Positions 1 to 5,461 of a stretch of 6,929 nt of DNA are shown here, piece by piece. The position numbers and the translations under genes were made by a program. The DNA comes from an uncultured Planctomycetaceae bacterium (GTDB taxonomy: Bacteria; Planctomycetota; Phycisphaerae; UBA1845; UTPLA1): NCBI GenBank assembly GCA_938008425.1, contig CALLKH010000131.1:1-6929 (forward strand), in the 5' to 3' direction. Under the pieces are notes generated by a model. That model worked only from the letters and a program-made list of their open reading frames with translations. It had not been told where the DNA came from and ran no database searches. Position 1 is the first letter of the stretch. Each line of letters begins with the position of its first letter.

Positions 1-287
1 GACGAACCGCCGTATCCGTCGAGACCCATCTGCGAGCTGGAGCACAGCACGAGACCGGCCGGATCGATCATGAGGCCGTAGAACTCCTCCTCGTCCTCAT
101 AATCACCCTCGCTGAAGCTGGTCTTGTTCACGTACTTCACCGTGACGACGGCGGCGGCGTACTTGTGGAGGAATCGCTCGTACTCATTCTCGGCCGCCGG
201 CCCGCCGCCCGCCGCCCGACCGAAGGCCGATAGAGACATGACGACGGCACTAACCGCGAGCAGTGCATAGAGTGATCTTTTCCGCAT
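1..287 (-). CDS. Secreted trypsin/HtrA-like protein, N-terminal part (runs off the window)
   Basis: Partial gene: 95 codons are visible and the C-terminus lies beyond base 1. It starts at ATG 287-285, preceded by AAGGA (300-296) at 8 nt spacing. Residues 1-26 look like a Sec signal peptide: MRKR, then a hydrophobic run (LYALLAVSAVVMSLSAF) and a small-residue cleavage region (GRAAGG), so the product is probably exported. Residues 44-95 resemble the start of a trypsin-like/HtrA domain: a strand AAVVTVKYV, an acidic insertion (DYEDEEE), then GLMIDPAGLVL, which matches the 'G-hydrophobic-D-x-x-G-hydrophobic-L' strand pair of HtrA. HtrA proteases next have T-N-x-H with the catalytic His; here it is C-S-S-S-Q (82-86), so the His position appears to be Ser85. 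The rest of the triad is outside the window. It may be an inactive protease homologue, or my alignment may be off. The FIST gene lies 87 bp upstream on the same strand, so cotranscription is possible. Confidence 0.7.
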   Translation of the reverse strand, partial: MRKRSLYALLAVSAVVMSLSAFGRAAGGGPAAENEYERFLHKYAAAVVTVKYVNKTSFSEGDYEDEEEFYGLMIDPAGLVLCSSSQMGLDGYGGS

Positions 288-374
288 TACGCACATCCTT
301 CCATGAATAGAACGTAGTACTCTCGGAATTTTCGGTGAACTCGAAACCTTCTCCGGCCCCGCCGCGATTTTCCG

Positions 375-1544
375 CTACGGTTCGCGGAACAGAATCAGAC
401 TGCTGGTAAAGCCATGAATGAAAGTGCTGTTGCCGATCGGACCGATTTCGCCCGCAGCGAAGAACCCGGCAACCTGGCAGTCCGGCGAGACCTCATTCAC
501 GATGCCGATGTCGTGATTCGGCGCCCCGAACATGTGCGAACCACGGCCGTTGCAGGTGAACAGAAGCCCGCCCGACGGCGGCGACGGCATCTCGCCGATT
601 CGTCGGCTCACGAGACCCTTCATCTCAACATCGGCGCTCTTCGAATCGCGAAGATGAAACTGAATCGTCTGCCCGGGGCGGATCATCGCGGCGATCAGAA
701 TGCCGGAATTCTCCACGACACCCATCAGATTGCGAATCAGATACTCCTGACCGCCCGAAGACGAATCGCCTTCAGAGACCGCGCTGCCGATGTGAATCCC
801 CCCCGATTGCATCAGCGCCTGATCGCTCGGATCGGCCTCGCGGAAGATCGTCTGCAGGACCTCCATCGCCGGGCGGCCACGAAGCTCCTGAATGACATTC
901 TGCTCGGATTTGGTGACCACGAACGGCTCGCCGATCGGGCGACACCCCTGTGACACCACCGAACTGATCTTGACGTGCCCCGCCAGCGAAACGCCGACCA
1001 TGCCCTGTCGCAGCACTTGATCGTTCAAGAACAGACGATTCTCGCCCGCCTTCTGGCCGGCGCTGGCCAGCCCGCCCACGGTGGTACTGCCCGGGAAGAT
1101 TCGATCCATCTCACGCAGCGAGTACTCCAAACCGCGGCCGAATGAAAACGGCTCCGGCAGCACCACGAAACTGGGCTTCTGATCGGGCTGCACGCAGACG
1201 CGATCCGTCCATTCGGCGTCTTCCTCAAACTGCTGGACATCCTCGACGTCGAACAGAAAGGGCATGACCCGAACGTCCGGAAGTTCGGCCGTCCAGAGCG
1301 CTACGGCCGGCGCGTGTTCGACTTCGCGCGACGGTCCGATGATGCCGTCACCCGTGCAGCCGATGAGATTGCGGGCGTTCGTTCGCTCCAGCACGCCCGC
1401 GAGAATCTGGTCGCACTCATCCTCGAAATGCGGCGAAACGAAGAGCATCGCCAGGTCCGGCTTGAGGCCGCTGACGGCCTCGCTCACTTCCTGGACGGCC
1501 GACTGGGCCTCGCTGTTTGTGCTGATTGCGGATTTGAATTTCAT
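375..1544 (-). CDS. FIST-domain sensory protein (FIST_N + FIST_C), 389 aa
   Basis: FIST domains are predicted small-ligand sensors, proposed to bind amino acids and usually linked to signal transduction. The whole protein is FIST_N followed by FIST_C, with no kinase, GGDEF or methyl-accepting output domain, no signal peptide and no membrane segment, so it is probably cytosolic. Family-type motifs are IGCTGDGIIG (61-70), VGGLAS (156-161), SQGCRPIG (198-205), LIRNLMGV (269-276), a GQTIQFHLRD segment (291-300), CNGRG (331-335), GFFAAGEIGPIG (360-371) and HGFTSSLILF (377-386), close to the C-terminus. The open frame extends 13 codons upstream, but I chose ATG 1544-1542: it begins MKFKSAISTNSEAQ and has a G-rich Shine-Dalgarno (GGGGGGA) about 7 nt upstream. 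The 13-residue extension is Cys/Arg-rich and unlike the family. Such a stand-alone FIST protein would need a separate partner; a receiver-like protein is encoded divergently about 790 bp away, but a link is only inferred. Confidence 0.93.
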   Translation of the reverse strand: MKFKSAISTNSEAQSAVQEVSEAVSGLKPDLAMLFVSPHFEDECDQILAGVLERTNARNLIGCTGDGIIGPSREVEHAPAVALWTAELPDVRVMPFLFDVEDVQQFEEDAEWTDRVCVQPDQKPSFVVLPEPFSFGRGLEYSLREMDRIFPGSTTVGGLASAGQKAGENRLFLNDQVLRQGMVGVSLAGHVKISSVVSQGCRPIGEPFVVTKSEQNVIQELRGRPAMEVLQTIFREADPSDQALMQSGGIHIGSAVSEGDSSSGGQEYLIRNLMGVVENSGILIAAMIRPGQTIQFHLRDSKSADVEMKGLVSRRIGEMPSPPSGGLLFTCNGRGSHMFGAPNHDIGIVNEVSPDCQVAGFFAAGEIGPIGNSTFIHGFTSSLILFREP

Positions 1545-1799
1545 ACCGACGTCCCCCCGGGAACAAGACGCGCGAATGCACACCGCCCTGTCAAAACCGA
1601 CTCCATCACGCCCTTCGCTCCCTTGAATTCACAGCCATTGTCTCAGTCGAAACGCATCATAGACCGCTTTCCGACTTCTTTCCGTTGTACCCGCTAGGCG
1701 GGGAATTCGGCAACCGTGCCTGACGCTGTGATTTCGGCCGAATGAAATCGTGTGCCGCTATTGCTTGTTCACCGCCGGACGAAGTTGACCGACACCGAA

Positions 1800-1815
1800 T
1801 CGGAGTCGACTCCGA
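1800..1815. promoter_or_regulatory. 16-bp perfect palindrome (possible operator)
   Basis: TCGGAGTCGACTCCGA reads identically on both strands over 16 bp with no spacer. It lies in the divergent spacer, about 255 bp upstream of the FIST start and about 430 bp upstream of the sigma-54-type promoter. Perfect even-length palindromes of this size are typical of dimeric regulator sites, but no regulator can be named and chance occurrence is not excluded. Confidence 0.35.
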
Positions 1816-1824
1816 GAATGCGAC

Positions 1825-1845
1825 TCATACAAGCTCCATGTATGA
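1825..1845. repeat. Inverted repeat, 7-bp arms, 7-nt spacer
   Basis: TCATACA (1825-1831) and TGTATGA (1839-1845) are exact reverse complements around AGCTCCA. It starts 10 bp after the 16-bp palindrome, so the two symmetric elements form a compact cluster that could be a composite binding site. Function unknown. Confidence 0.35.
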
Positions 1846-1939
1846 CCCCAGCGGATGGATGCCTGAAAGCTGCAGTGTGCATCAGCACCTATTGGCTCAG
1901 CCGCAGTGCGCGGCTCGATGCGGCCGAGCGCTCGCCCCC

Positions 1940-1974
1940 AAAAAAAAAAGGCCGGGACTCCTGAATCAGCCCCT
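1940..1974 (-). terminator. Possible intrinsic terminator on the minus strand
   Basis: Read on the minus strand, GGGGCT and AGTCCC form a 6-bp stem (one G-U) around an 8-nt loop, followed by GGCC and then ten T residues (plus-strand A-run 1940-1949). An alternative stem GGCTG/CGGCC abuts the T-run directly. The long T-run supports termination; the modest stem limits confidence. The doubtful 69-aa minus-strand frame has its stop codon (1968-1966) inside this hairpin, so the terminator could end a small mRNA or a non-coding transcript starting near 2180-2220. Confidence 0.4.
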
Positions 1975-2175
1975 GTGACCGGTCACCCGGAGGCACCGTC
2001 CCCTGAGTTCGACCTTGAGGGGTAATGAACGGTTGCACACCTCAACACCCACGACCGAGGGTTCATGCCAGAATGACAGTGCCCCCCTTCCGGGGATGTC
2101 GATTTCTGCCAATCTCGACGGAGCTTCCAGATTGAAAATCGAATGATGGCCACTCTCGGTCAAATCGTAACTCAT
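1966..2175 (-). CDS. Doubtful small ORF, 69 aa, unknown
   Basis: Not recognised. The frame starts at ATG 2175-2173 in an AT-rich stretch and ends within the possible terminator. The product would begin MSYDLTESGHHSIFNLEAP and is polar with no membrane segment. Against it: no Shine-Dalgarno precedes the ATG (TTTTCATTAA), and codon use is mixed, with TTA, TCA, AGA and TTG, unlike the GC-ending codons of neighbouring genes. For it: the stop coincides with a T-rich terminator-like element. A non-coding transcript here is as likely as a gene. Confidence 0.2.
   Translation of the reverse strand: MSYDLTESGHHSIFNLEAPSRLAEIDIPGRGALSFWHEPSVVGVEVCNRSLPLKVELRGRCLRVTGHRG
1975..1986. repeat. 12-bp perfect palindrome
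   Basis: GTGACCGGTCAC is self-complementary over 12 bp. It sits next to the possible minus-strand terminator and inside the doubtful 69-aa frame. With no loop it is more likely a protein site than an RNA hairpin; no function can be assigned. Confidence 0.25.
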
Positions 2176-2229
2176 TTAATGAAAATGGATTATGACAATT
2201 GGACCGACCCGGGCCATCGAGAAAACGCT

Positions 2230-2245
2230 TTGGCATGAACATTGC
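2230..2245 (+). promoter_or_regulatory. Sigma-54 (RpoN)-type promoter candidate
   Basis: TTGGCATGAACATTGC matches the sigma-54 consensus YTGGCACG-N4-TTGC: the invariant GG (2232-2233) and GC (2244-2245) are exactly 10 nt apart, and only one base of the -24 block differs (T for C). Transcription would start near 2257 and run into the receiver-like gene at 2332, leaving a leader of about 75 nt. Such promoters need an enhancer-binding ATPase, whose site would be upstream in the spacer. No experiment supports it, and a single match can arise by chance. Confidence 0.4.
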
Positions 2246-2331
2246 CCAAGCAATCAGTGTCCGGTGTCTGCGCCGGGGGTCTCGATCGGGACGCCTGAGC
2301 TTGGATAGGTACCTGATTCCGTTGGATCACC

Positions 2332-2751
2332 ATGAACGTCGCTCACCCCCAATTGGATGTCCTCGTCGCTCGTGCGGGCACCGCGCCCTGGGCCGACCGG
2401 CTCGCGCGAAGTCTGGCAACCCATCCGGTGGATTTCCACTGGTCGGACGATGTCGAGGCGGCGGTGGGCTACGCGGTGGAGCGAACGCCCCACCTGGCGA
2501 TCCTGGATGACGGGCTCCCCATCGCGGGCGGGCTCGACGCGCTGCGGCGGATGCGCCAATCGGGGCTGACGATGCCCTGCCTGCTGGTGGCACATTCGCC
2601 CGATCGGCGGATGATGATTGATGCAATCCAGCTGAACGTGTTCAGCGTGGTCACGGTGGATGAGGTGCGGGATCTGTTGACCCCCGTCGTCATGCGGGTG
2701 GTGCGGCAGGTTTACCATCTCGATTGGGCCAACCCGACGAACCAGAATTAG
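2332..2751 (+). CDS. Degenerate response-regulator receiver-domain protein, 139 aa
   Basis: A single CheY-like receiver fold with no output domain. The clearest part is HLAILDDGLPIAGGLDALRRMR (54-75, split here as HLAILDDGLP and IAGGLDALRRMR): Asp59 lies four residues before Pro63, as in the phospho-acceptor loop D-x-x-x-P, and is followed by GG and the helix-3 pattern. Other signature residues are missing. Strand 1 ends LDVLVARAG instead of carrying the acidic Mg-binding pair; the strand-4 Thr/Ser region reads LLVAHS; and strand 5 (VFSVVTVDE) has no Lys-Pro. So phosphorylation is doubtful and it may act as a pseudo-receiver. Start: ATG 2332 with a weak GGAT upstream. A sigma-54-type promoter match lies about 90 bp upstream. 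groES follows 121 bp downstream on the same strand with no terminator T-run between them, so some readthrough into the chaperonin genes is possible. Confidence 0.7.
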   Translation: MNVAHPQLDVLVARAGTAPWADRLARSLATHPVDFHWSDDVEAAVGYAVERTPHLAILDDGLPIAGGLDALRRMRQSGLTMPCLLVAHSPDRRMMIDAIQLNVFSVVTVDEVRDLLTPVVMRVVRQVYHLDWANPTNQN

Positions 2752-2784
2752 ACGGATTTAAGGCTTCGGCGATATCACGCGTCG

Positions 2785-2801
2785 CGTCCGACAGGCGGAC
2801 G
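2785..2801 (+). other. Hairpin upstream of groES
   Basis: CGTCCG and CGGACG form a perfect 6-bp stem around ACAGG. It lies 34 nt after the receiver gene stop and 72 nt before groES. No T-run follows, so it is not a standard terminator; it might stabilise or process a readthrough transcript, or be chance in GC-rich DNA. It does not resemble the CIRCE operator. Confidence 0.35.
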
Positions 2802-2826
2802 GGCGCGGTGGACAAGTAAAAGAGTT

Positions 2827-2855
2827 TTGACAAACTGACACCAATCAGGAATCTA
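2827..2855 (+). promoter_or_regulatory. Weak promoter candidate before groES
   Basis: A perfect TTGACA -35 box sits at 2827-2832. Seventeen nt later the bases are AATCTA (2850-2855), a poor -10 box, and the implied start near 2862 would fall in the groES Shine-Dalgarno (AAGGAG, 2858-2863). The TTGACA may therefore be coincidental. The true groES promoter is probably elsewhere in 2752-2860; I found no CIRCE repeat and no clear heat-shock sigma-32 pair. Confidence 0.2.
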
Positions 2856-2872
2856 CGAAGGAGCAAGACGCA

Positions 2873-3175
2873 ATGGCTGCAACGAAAGTGAGCATTCGCC
2901 CCCTGGGTGACAAGGTTCTCGTGAAGCGACTTGAGGCGGATGCCGTCACGGCCGGCGGCATCGTGCTGCCCGACACCGCGAAGGAAAAGCCGAAGCGCGG
3001 CCGCGTTCAGGCCGTCGGCGAGGGCAAGCTGCTCAACACCGGCGAACGGGCCAAGCTCCAGGTGACCAAGGGCGACGAAGTGCTCTTCACCAGCTACGCC
3101 GGCACCGAGGTGAAGATCAACGGCGAAGAGTTCCTGATCATGGGCGAAGAGGACATTCTCGCCGTCTTGTCCTGA
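2873..3175 (+). CDS. groES: Co-chaperonin GroES (Cpn10), 100 aa
   Basis: GroES forms the heptameric lid of the GroEL chamber, closing it during ATP-driven folding in the cytosol. The protein is full length for the family (about 95-105 aa). Visible marks are the N-terminal IRPLGDKVLVKRLE (8-21), the mobile loop with GGIVLP (28-33) that contacts GroEL, KPKRGRVQAVGEGK (38-51), the KGDEVLFTSYAGTEV segment, and the C-terminal FLIMGEEDILAVL. The start is fixed by AAGGAG (2858-2863) 9 nt before ATG 2873. groES is first in a chaperonin cluster in which another small gene separates it from groEL; the next start is 115 nt downstream, past a hairpin. Confidence 0.97.
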   Translation: MAATKVSIRPLGDKVLVKRLEADAVTAGGIVLPDTAKEKPKRGRVQAVGEGKLLNTGERAKLQVTKGDEVLFTSYAGTEVKINGEEFLIMGEEDILAVLS

Positions 3176-3189
3176 TCGGAATGAATCGA

Positions 3190-3207
3190 GCGCCTGATGA
3201 GAGGCGC
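3190..3207 (+). other. Intercistronic hairpin between groES and the 103-aa gene
   Basis: GCGCCT and AGGCGC form a perfect 6-bp stem around GATGAG, 15 nt after the groES stop. No T-run follows, so it is not a typical terminator. It could protect the groES 3' end, be a processing site, or cause slight attenuation, giving more GroES than downstream products. Function is inferred. Confidence 0.45.
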
Positions 3208-3290
3208 CGCGACATCTCACGGCGACGAACAGCTCGTTCCCGAGAAAACACCGCCGGCAGCGTCCGGCCAGACACGATAGAGGCAAGAGA

Positions 3291-3602
3291 ATGCGACCGT
3301 CACTGTTCGCCGCCGCAATCGAGGAAGCCATCAAGTTCGGCCCGCAAGCCAGGCTGGTGCTGACGTTTCCCGGAAACGAGGACGCCATGCACCTCCACCC
3401 GCTCGCCTACTCCCGCGTGGAAGACAGCGGGTTTCGGATCGAAATCCGCGTGTCGGACTACGTGGACAGCGAAATGGTGGACGACGTGATTTTCCTCGAT
3501 TCGAGCGCAGTCGAAACGGTCGAGCTTCAGGTCAAGCCGAAAGGCAAGGTCTGGACGGACGAGCCGTTTGGATCGACCGAAGAAGACGACATGGACCGGT
3601 AG
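3291..3602 (+). CDS. Uncharacterised small acidic protein between groES and groEL, 103 aa
   Basis: I do not recognise this family. ATG 3291 has AGAGG (3279-3283) 7 nt upstream, and codon use matches groES and groEL, so the gene looks real. The protein starts with a short amphipathic helix (FAAAIEEAIKFG), then probable strands (ARLVLTFP; FRIEIRVSDYV; DDVIFLDS; VETVELQVKP) and an acidic tail TEEDDMDR (96-103). There are no cysteines, no signal peptide and no membrane segment, so it is probably cytosolic. It lies in the same direction as its neighbours, 115 nt after groES and 109 nt before groEL, with a perfect hairpin in each gap. Position suggests coexpression with the chaperonin and perhaps a role in folding or stress response, but nothing in the sequence shows it. 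It does not resemble GroES or a chaperonin domain. Confidence 0.8.
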   Translation: MRPSLFAAAIEEAIKFGPQARLVLTFPGNEDAMHLHPLAYSRVEDSGFRIEIRVSDYVDSEMVDDVIFLDSSAVETVELQVKPKGKVWTDEPFGSTEEDDMDR

Positions 3603-3610
3603 ATCCGAAT

Positions 3611-3625
3611 CCGGGGGAGCCCCGG
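3611..3625 (+). other. Intercistronic hairpin between the 103-aa gene and groEL
   Basis: CCGGGG and CCCCGG form a perfect 6-bp stem around a GAG loop, 8 nt after the stop of the 103-aa gene. The following bases are mixed with no T-run. With the hairpin after groES it brackets the inserted gene; possible roles are RNA processing or differential stability within one transcript. Confidence 0.45.
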
Positions 3626-3711
3626 CGGTTCAAACTCGGTCTTGATTGAACAAGTATGAACGCTCGCGGCCGAAACAGGCTGCGACCAGAGAGATTTTCG
3701 GAGCAACAACT

Positions 3712-5346
3712 ATGGCAGCGAAGAGAATTGCATTCGACATGGAGGCCCGCGAGGCCATCCGAACCGGCGTCAACATGCTGGCACGCGCCGTCAAGGTGAC
3801 GATGGGCCCCTGCGGCCGAAACGTGGTCCTTGAGAAGGCGTTCGGTTCGCCGACCGTCACCAAGGACGGCGTCACCGTCGCCAAGGAAATGGAGTTCGAG
3901 GACACCTACGAAAACATGGGCGCCCAGATGGTCAAGGAAGTCGCCACCAAGACGTCCAACGACGCGGGCGACGGCACCACCACCGCGACCGTCTACGTCG
4001 AGGCCATCTTCAATGAAGGCCTCAAGAACGTCGCGGCCGGCGCGAACCCGATGGACCTGAAGCGCGGCATCGACATCGCGGTCGAGGCGATCGTCGCCGA
4101 GTACAAGCGAATGGCCAAGCCGGTCAAGGATTCCAAGCAGATTGCCCAGGTCGGCACCTGCGCCGCCAACCACGATCGCGAAATCGGCGAGAAGATCGCC
4201 GAGGCGATGGAGAAGGTCGGCAAGGACGGCGTCATCACCGTCGAGGAAGGCCAGTCGATCGACACGATCGTCGACCTCGTCGAGGGCATGCAGTTCGACA
4301 AGGGCTACCTCTCGCCGCACTTCATCAACGACCCCGTTGAGATGGAGTGCCGCCTCGAGAAGCCCTACATCCTGATCCACGAGAAGAAGATTTCGTCGAT
4401 CAAGGACCTCATTCCGCTTCTCGAGAAGGTCGCCAAGAGCGGCCGGCCCCTGCTCATCATCGCCGAGGACGTCGAAGGCGAAGCCCTCGCCACCCTCGTC
4501 GTGAACAAGCTCCGCGGCACGCTTCAGTGCGCCGCGGTCAAGGCCCCCGGCTTCGGCGATCGCCGCAAGGCCATGCTCGAGGACATCGCCACCATGACCG
4601 GCGGCAAGGCCGTCTTTGACGACCTCGGCATCTCGGTCGAGAGCCTCGACATCAAGGACCTCGGACAGGCCAAGCGCGTCGTCATCGACAAGGACAACAC
4701 CACCATCATCGAAGGCGGCGGCAGCACCAGCGACATCAAGGGCCGCATCGAGCAGATCAAGGCCGAGATCAACAAGACCACCAGCGACTACGATCGCGAA
4801 AAGCTCGACGAGCGCCTCGCCAAACTCTCCGGCGGCGTGGCGATGATCAAGGTCGGAGCGGCCACCGAAGTCGAAATGAAGGAAAAGAAGGCCCGCGTCG
4901 AGGACGCCCTTCACGCCTGCCGGGCGGCCGTCGAGGAAGGCATCCTTCCGGGCGGCGGCGTCGCTCCCATGCGGGCGCTGGCGGCGGTTCTCGACAAGGA
5001 AGAGAAGAAGCTCTCCGGCGACCAGAAGACCGGCGTGGACATCGTTCGCCGGGCCCTGTGGGCGCCGATCAAGTGCATCGCCTCAAACGCCGGCGTCGAT
5101 GGCAGCATCGTCGCCCAGAAGGTCTTTGACTCGAAGGACCCGTCGTTCGGCTACAACGCCCTGAACGACGAGTACGGCGACATGCTCAAGATGGGCGTGA
5201 TCGTCCCGGCCAAGGTCGAGCGCGTGGCGCTGCAGAATGCCGCTTCAGTGGCAGCCCTGCTCCTCACGACCGACGCGGCCGTCGCGGAGATCAAGGAGAA
5301 GAAGGAACCCAAGGGCGGCCCGGGCATGGGCGGCATGGGGATGTAA
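3712..5346 (+). CDS. groEL: Chaperonin GroEL (Cpn60), 544 aa
   Basis: GroEL forms the double-heptamer ATPase chamber that refolds proteins together with GroES. The length is close to E. coli GroEL (548) and numbering matches at the N-terminus: T30-MGP for nucleotide binding, K51-D52, and D87 in NDAGDGTTTATV (83-94). Also visible are the apical-hinge segment AVKAPGFGDRRKAML and KVGAATEVEMKEKKARVEDAL with the catalytic Asp (E. coli D398). The tail GGPGMGGMGM is the classic Gly-Met C-terminus. The frame is open upstream to a TTG at 3646, but ATG 3712 gives MAAKRIAFDMEAREAI, aligns with known N-termini, and has CGGAG (3699-3703) 8 nt before it. Position 34 is Cys (GPCGRN), where E. coli has Lys; the sequence also holds several more cysteines. 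The gene ends 77 nt before a strong terminator. Confidence 0.98.
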   Translation: MAAKRIAFDMEAREAIRTGVNMLARAVKVTMGPCGRNVVLEKAFGSPTVTKDGVTVAKEMEFEDTYENMGAQMVKEVATKTSNDAGDGTTTATVYVEAIFNEGLKNVAAGANPMDLKRGIDIAVEAIVAEYKRMAKPVKDSKQIAQVGTCAANHDREIGEKIAEAMEKVGKDGVITVEEGQSIDTIVDLVEGMQFDKGYLSPHFINDPVEMECRLEKPYILIHEKKISSIKDLIPLLEKVAKSGRPLLIIAEDVEGEALATLVVNKLRGTLQCAAVKAPGFGDRRKAMLEDIATMTGGKAVFDDLGISVESLDIKDLGQAKRVVIDKDNTTIIEGGGSTSDIKGRIEQIKAEINKTTSDYDREKLDERLAKLSGGVAMIKVGAATEVEMKEKKARVEDALHACRAAVEEGILPGGGVAPMRALAAVLDKEEKKLSGDQKTGVDIVRRALWAPIKCIASNAGVDGSIVAQKVFDSKDPSFGYNALNDEYGDMLKMGVIVPAKVERVALQNAASVAALLLTTDAAVAEIKEKKEPKGGPGMGGMGM

Positions 5347-5423
5347 TTCCGCGGTCGCGGGAAAAGCATCCTGATACATTCGCCGCCTGAATTGATCGAC
5401 GGCGATTCAACTGTGTAAGCACG

Positions 5424-5461
5424 AAGCGGCGCGATTCGACCGGATCGCGCCGCTTTTTTTT
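5424..5461 (+). terminator. Strong intrinsic terminator after groEL
   Basis: AAGCGGCGCGAT (5424-5435) and ATCGCGCCGCTT (5444-5455) pair perfectly over 12 bp. A T-G and a C-G pair extend the stem to a GACC tetraloop, and a run of eight T follows (5454-5461). It should end the chaperonin transcript efficiently. The hairpin would also form in a minus-strand transcript, but only the plus-strand T-run supports termination. Confidence 0.95.

Larger units (their letters stand above)
1545..2331. other. Long non-coding spacer between divergent FIST and receiver genes
   Basis: This 787-bp stretch has no convincing gene; short open frames on both strands show poor codon pattern. It holds a 16-bp perfect palindrome, a 7-bp inverted repeat, a 12-bp palindrome, a run of ten A beside a hairpin (a terminator if read on the minus strand), a locally AT-rich patch near 2165-2205, and a sigma-54-type promoter match near its right end. 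Each is listed separately. The promoter of the FIST gene should lie just right of 1560 on the minus strand, but I could not pick a clear -35/-10 pair. Confidence 0.6.

Noticed and set aside
414..953. 179-residue plus-strand frame inside the FIST gene
   Set aside because: The opposite strand encodes a clear FIST protein throughout; this frame is Arg/His-rich and shadow-like.
1742..1978. 78-residue plus-strand frame in the divergent spacer
   Set aside because: No ribosome site, irregular composition, ends in a lysine run from the poly-A stretch, and crosses several palindromes.
2190..2205. Extended AT-rich patch as a sigma-70 promoter for the receiver gene
   Set aside because: No -35/-10 pair with acceptable spacing on the plus strand; the sigma-54-type match nearby is better.
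2690..3388. 232-residue open frame on the minus strand opposite groES
   Set aside because: It overlaps the certain groES and the start of the 103-aa gene on the other strand and has no recognisable domain.
3646..3711. 22-residue N-terminal extension of GroEL from a TTG start
   Set aside because: It has no counterpart in GroEL proteins, and the internal ATG 3712 has its own ribosome site and aligns with known N-termini.
3532..4914. 460-residue open frame on the minus strand opposite groEL
   Set aside because: It is a mirror of the strong codon bias of groEL: low complexity, rich in D, L, G and A, with no ribosome site and no family resemblance.
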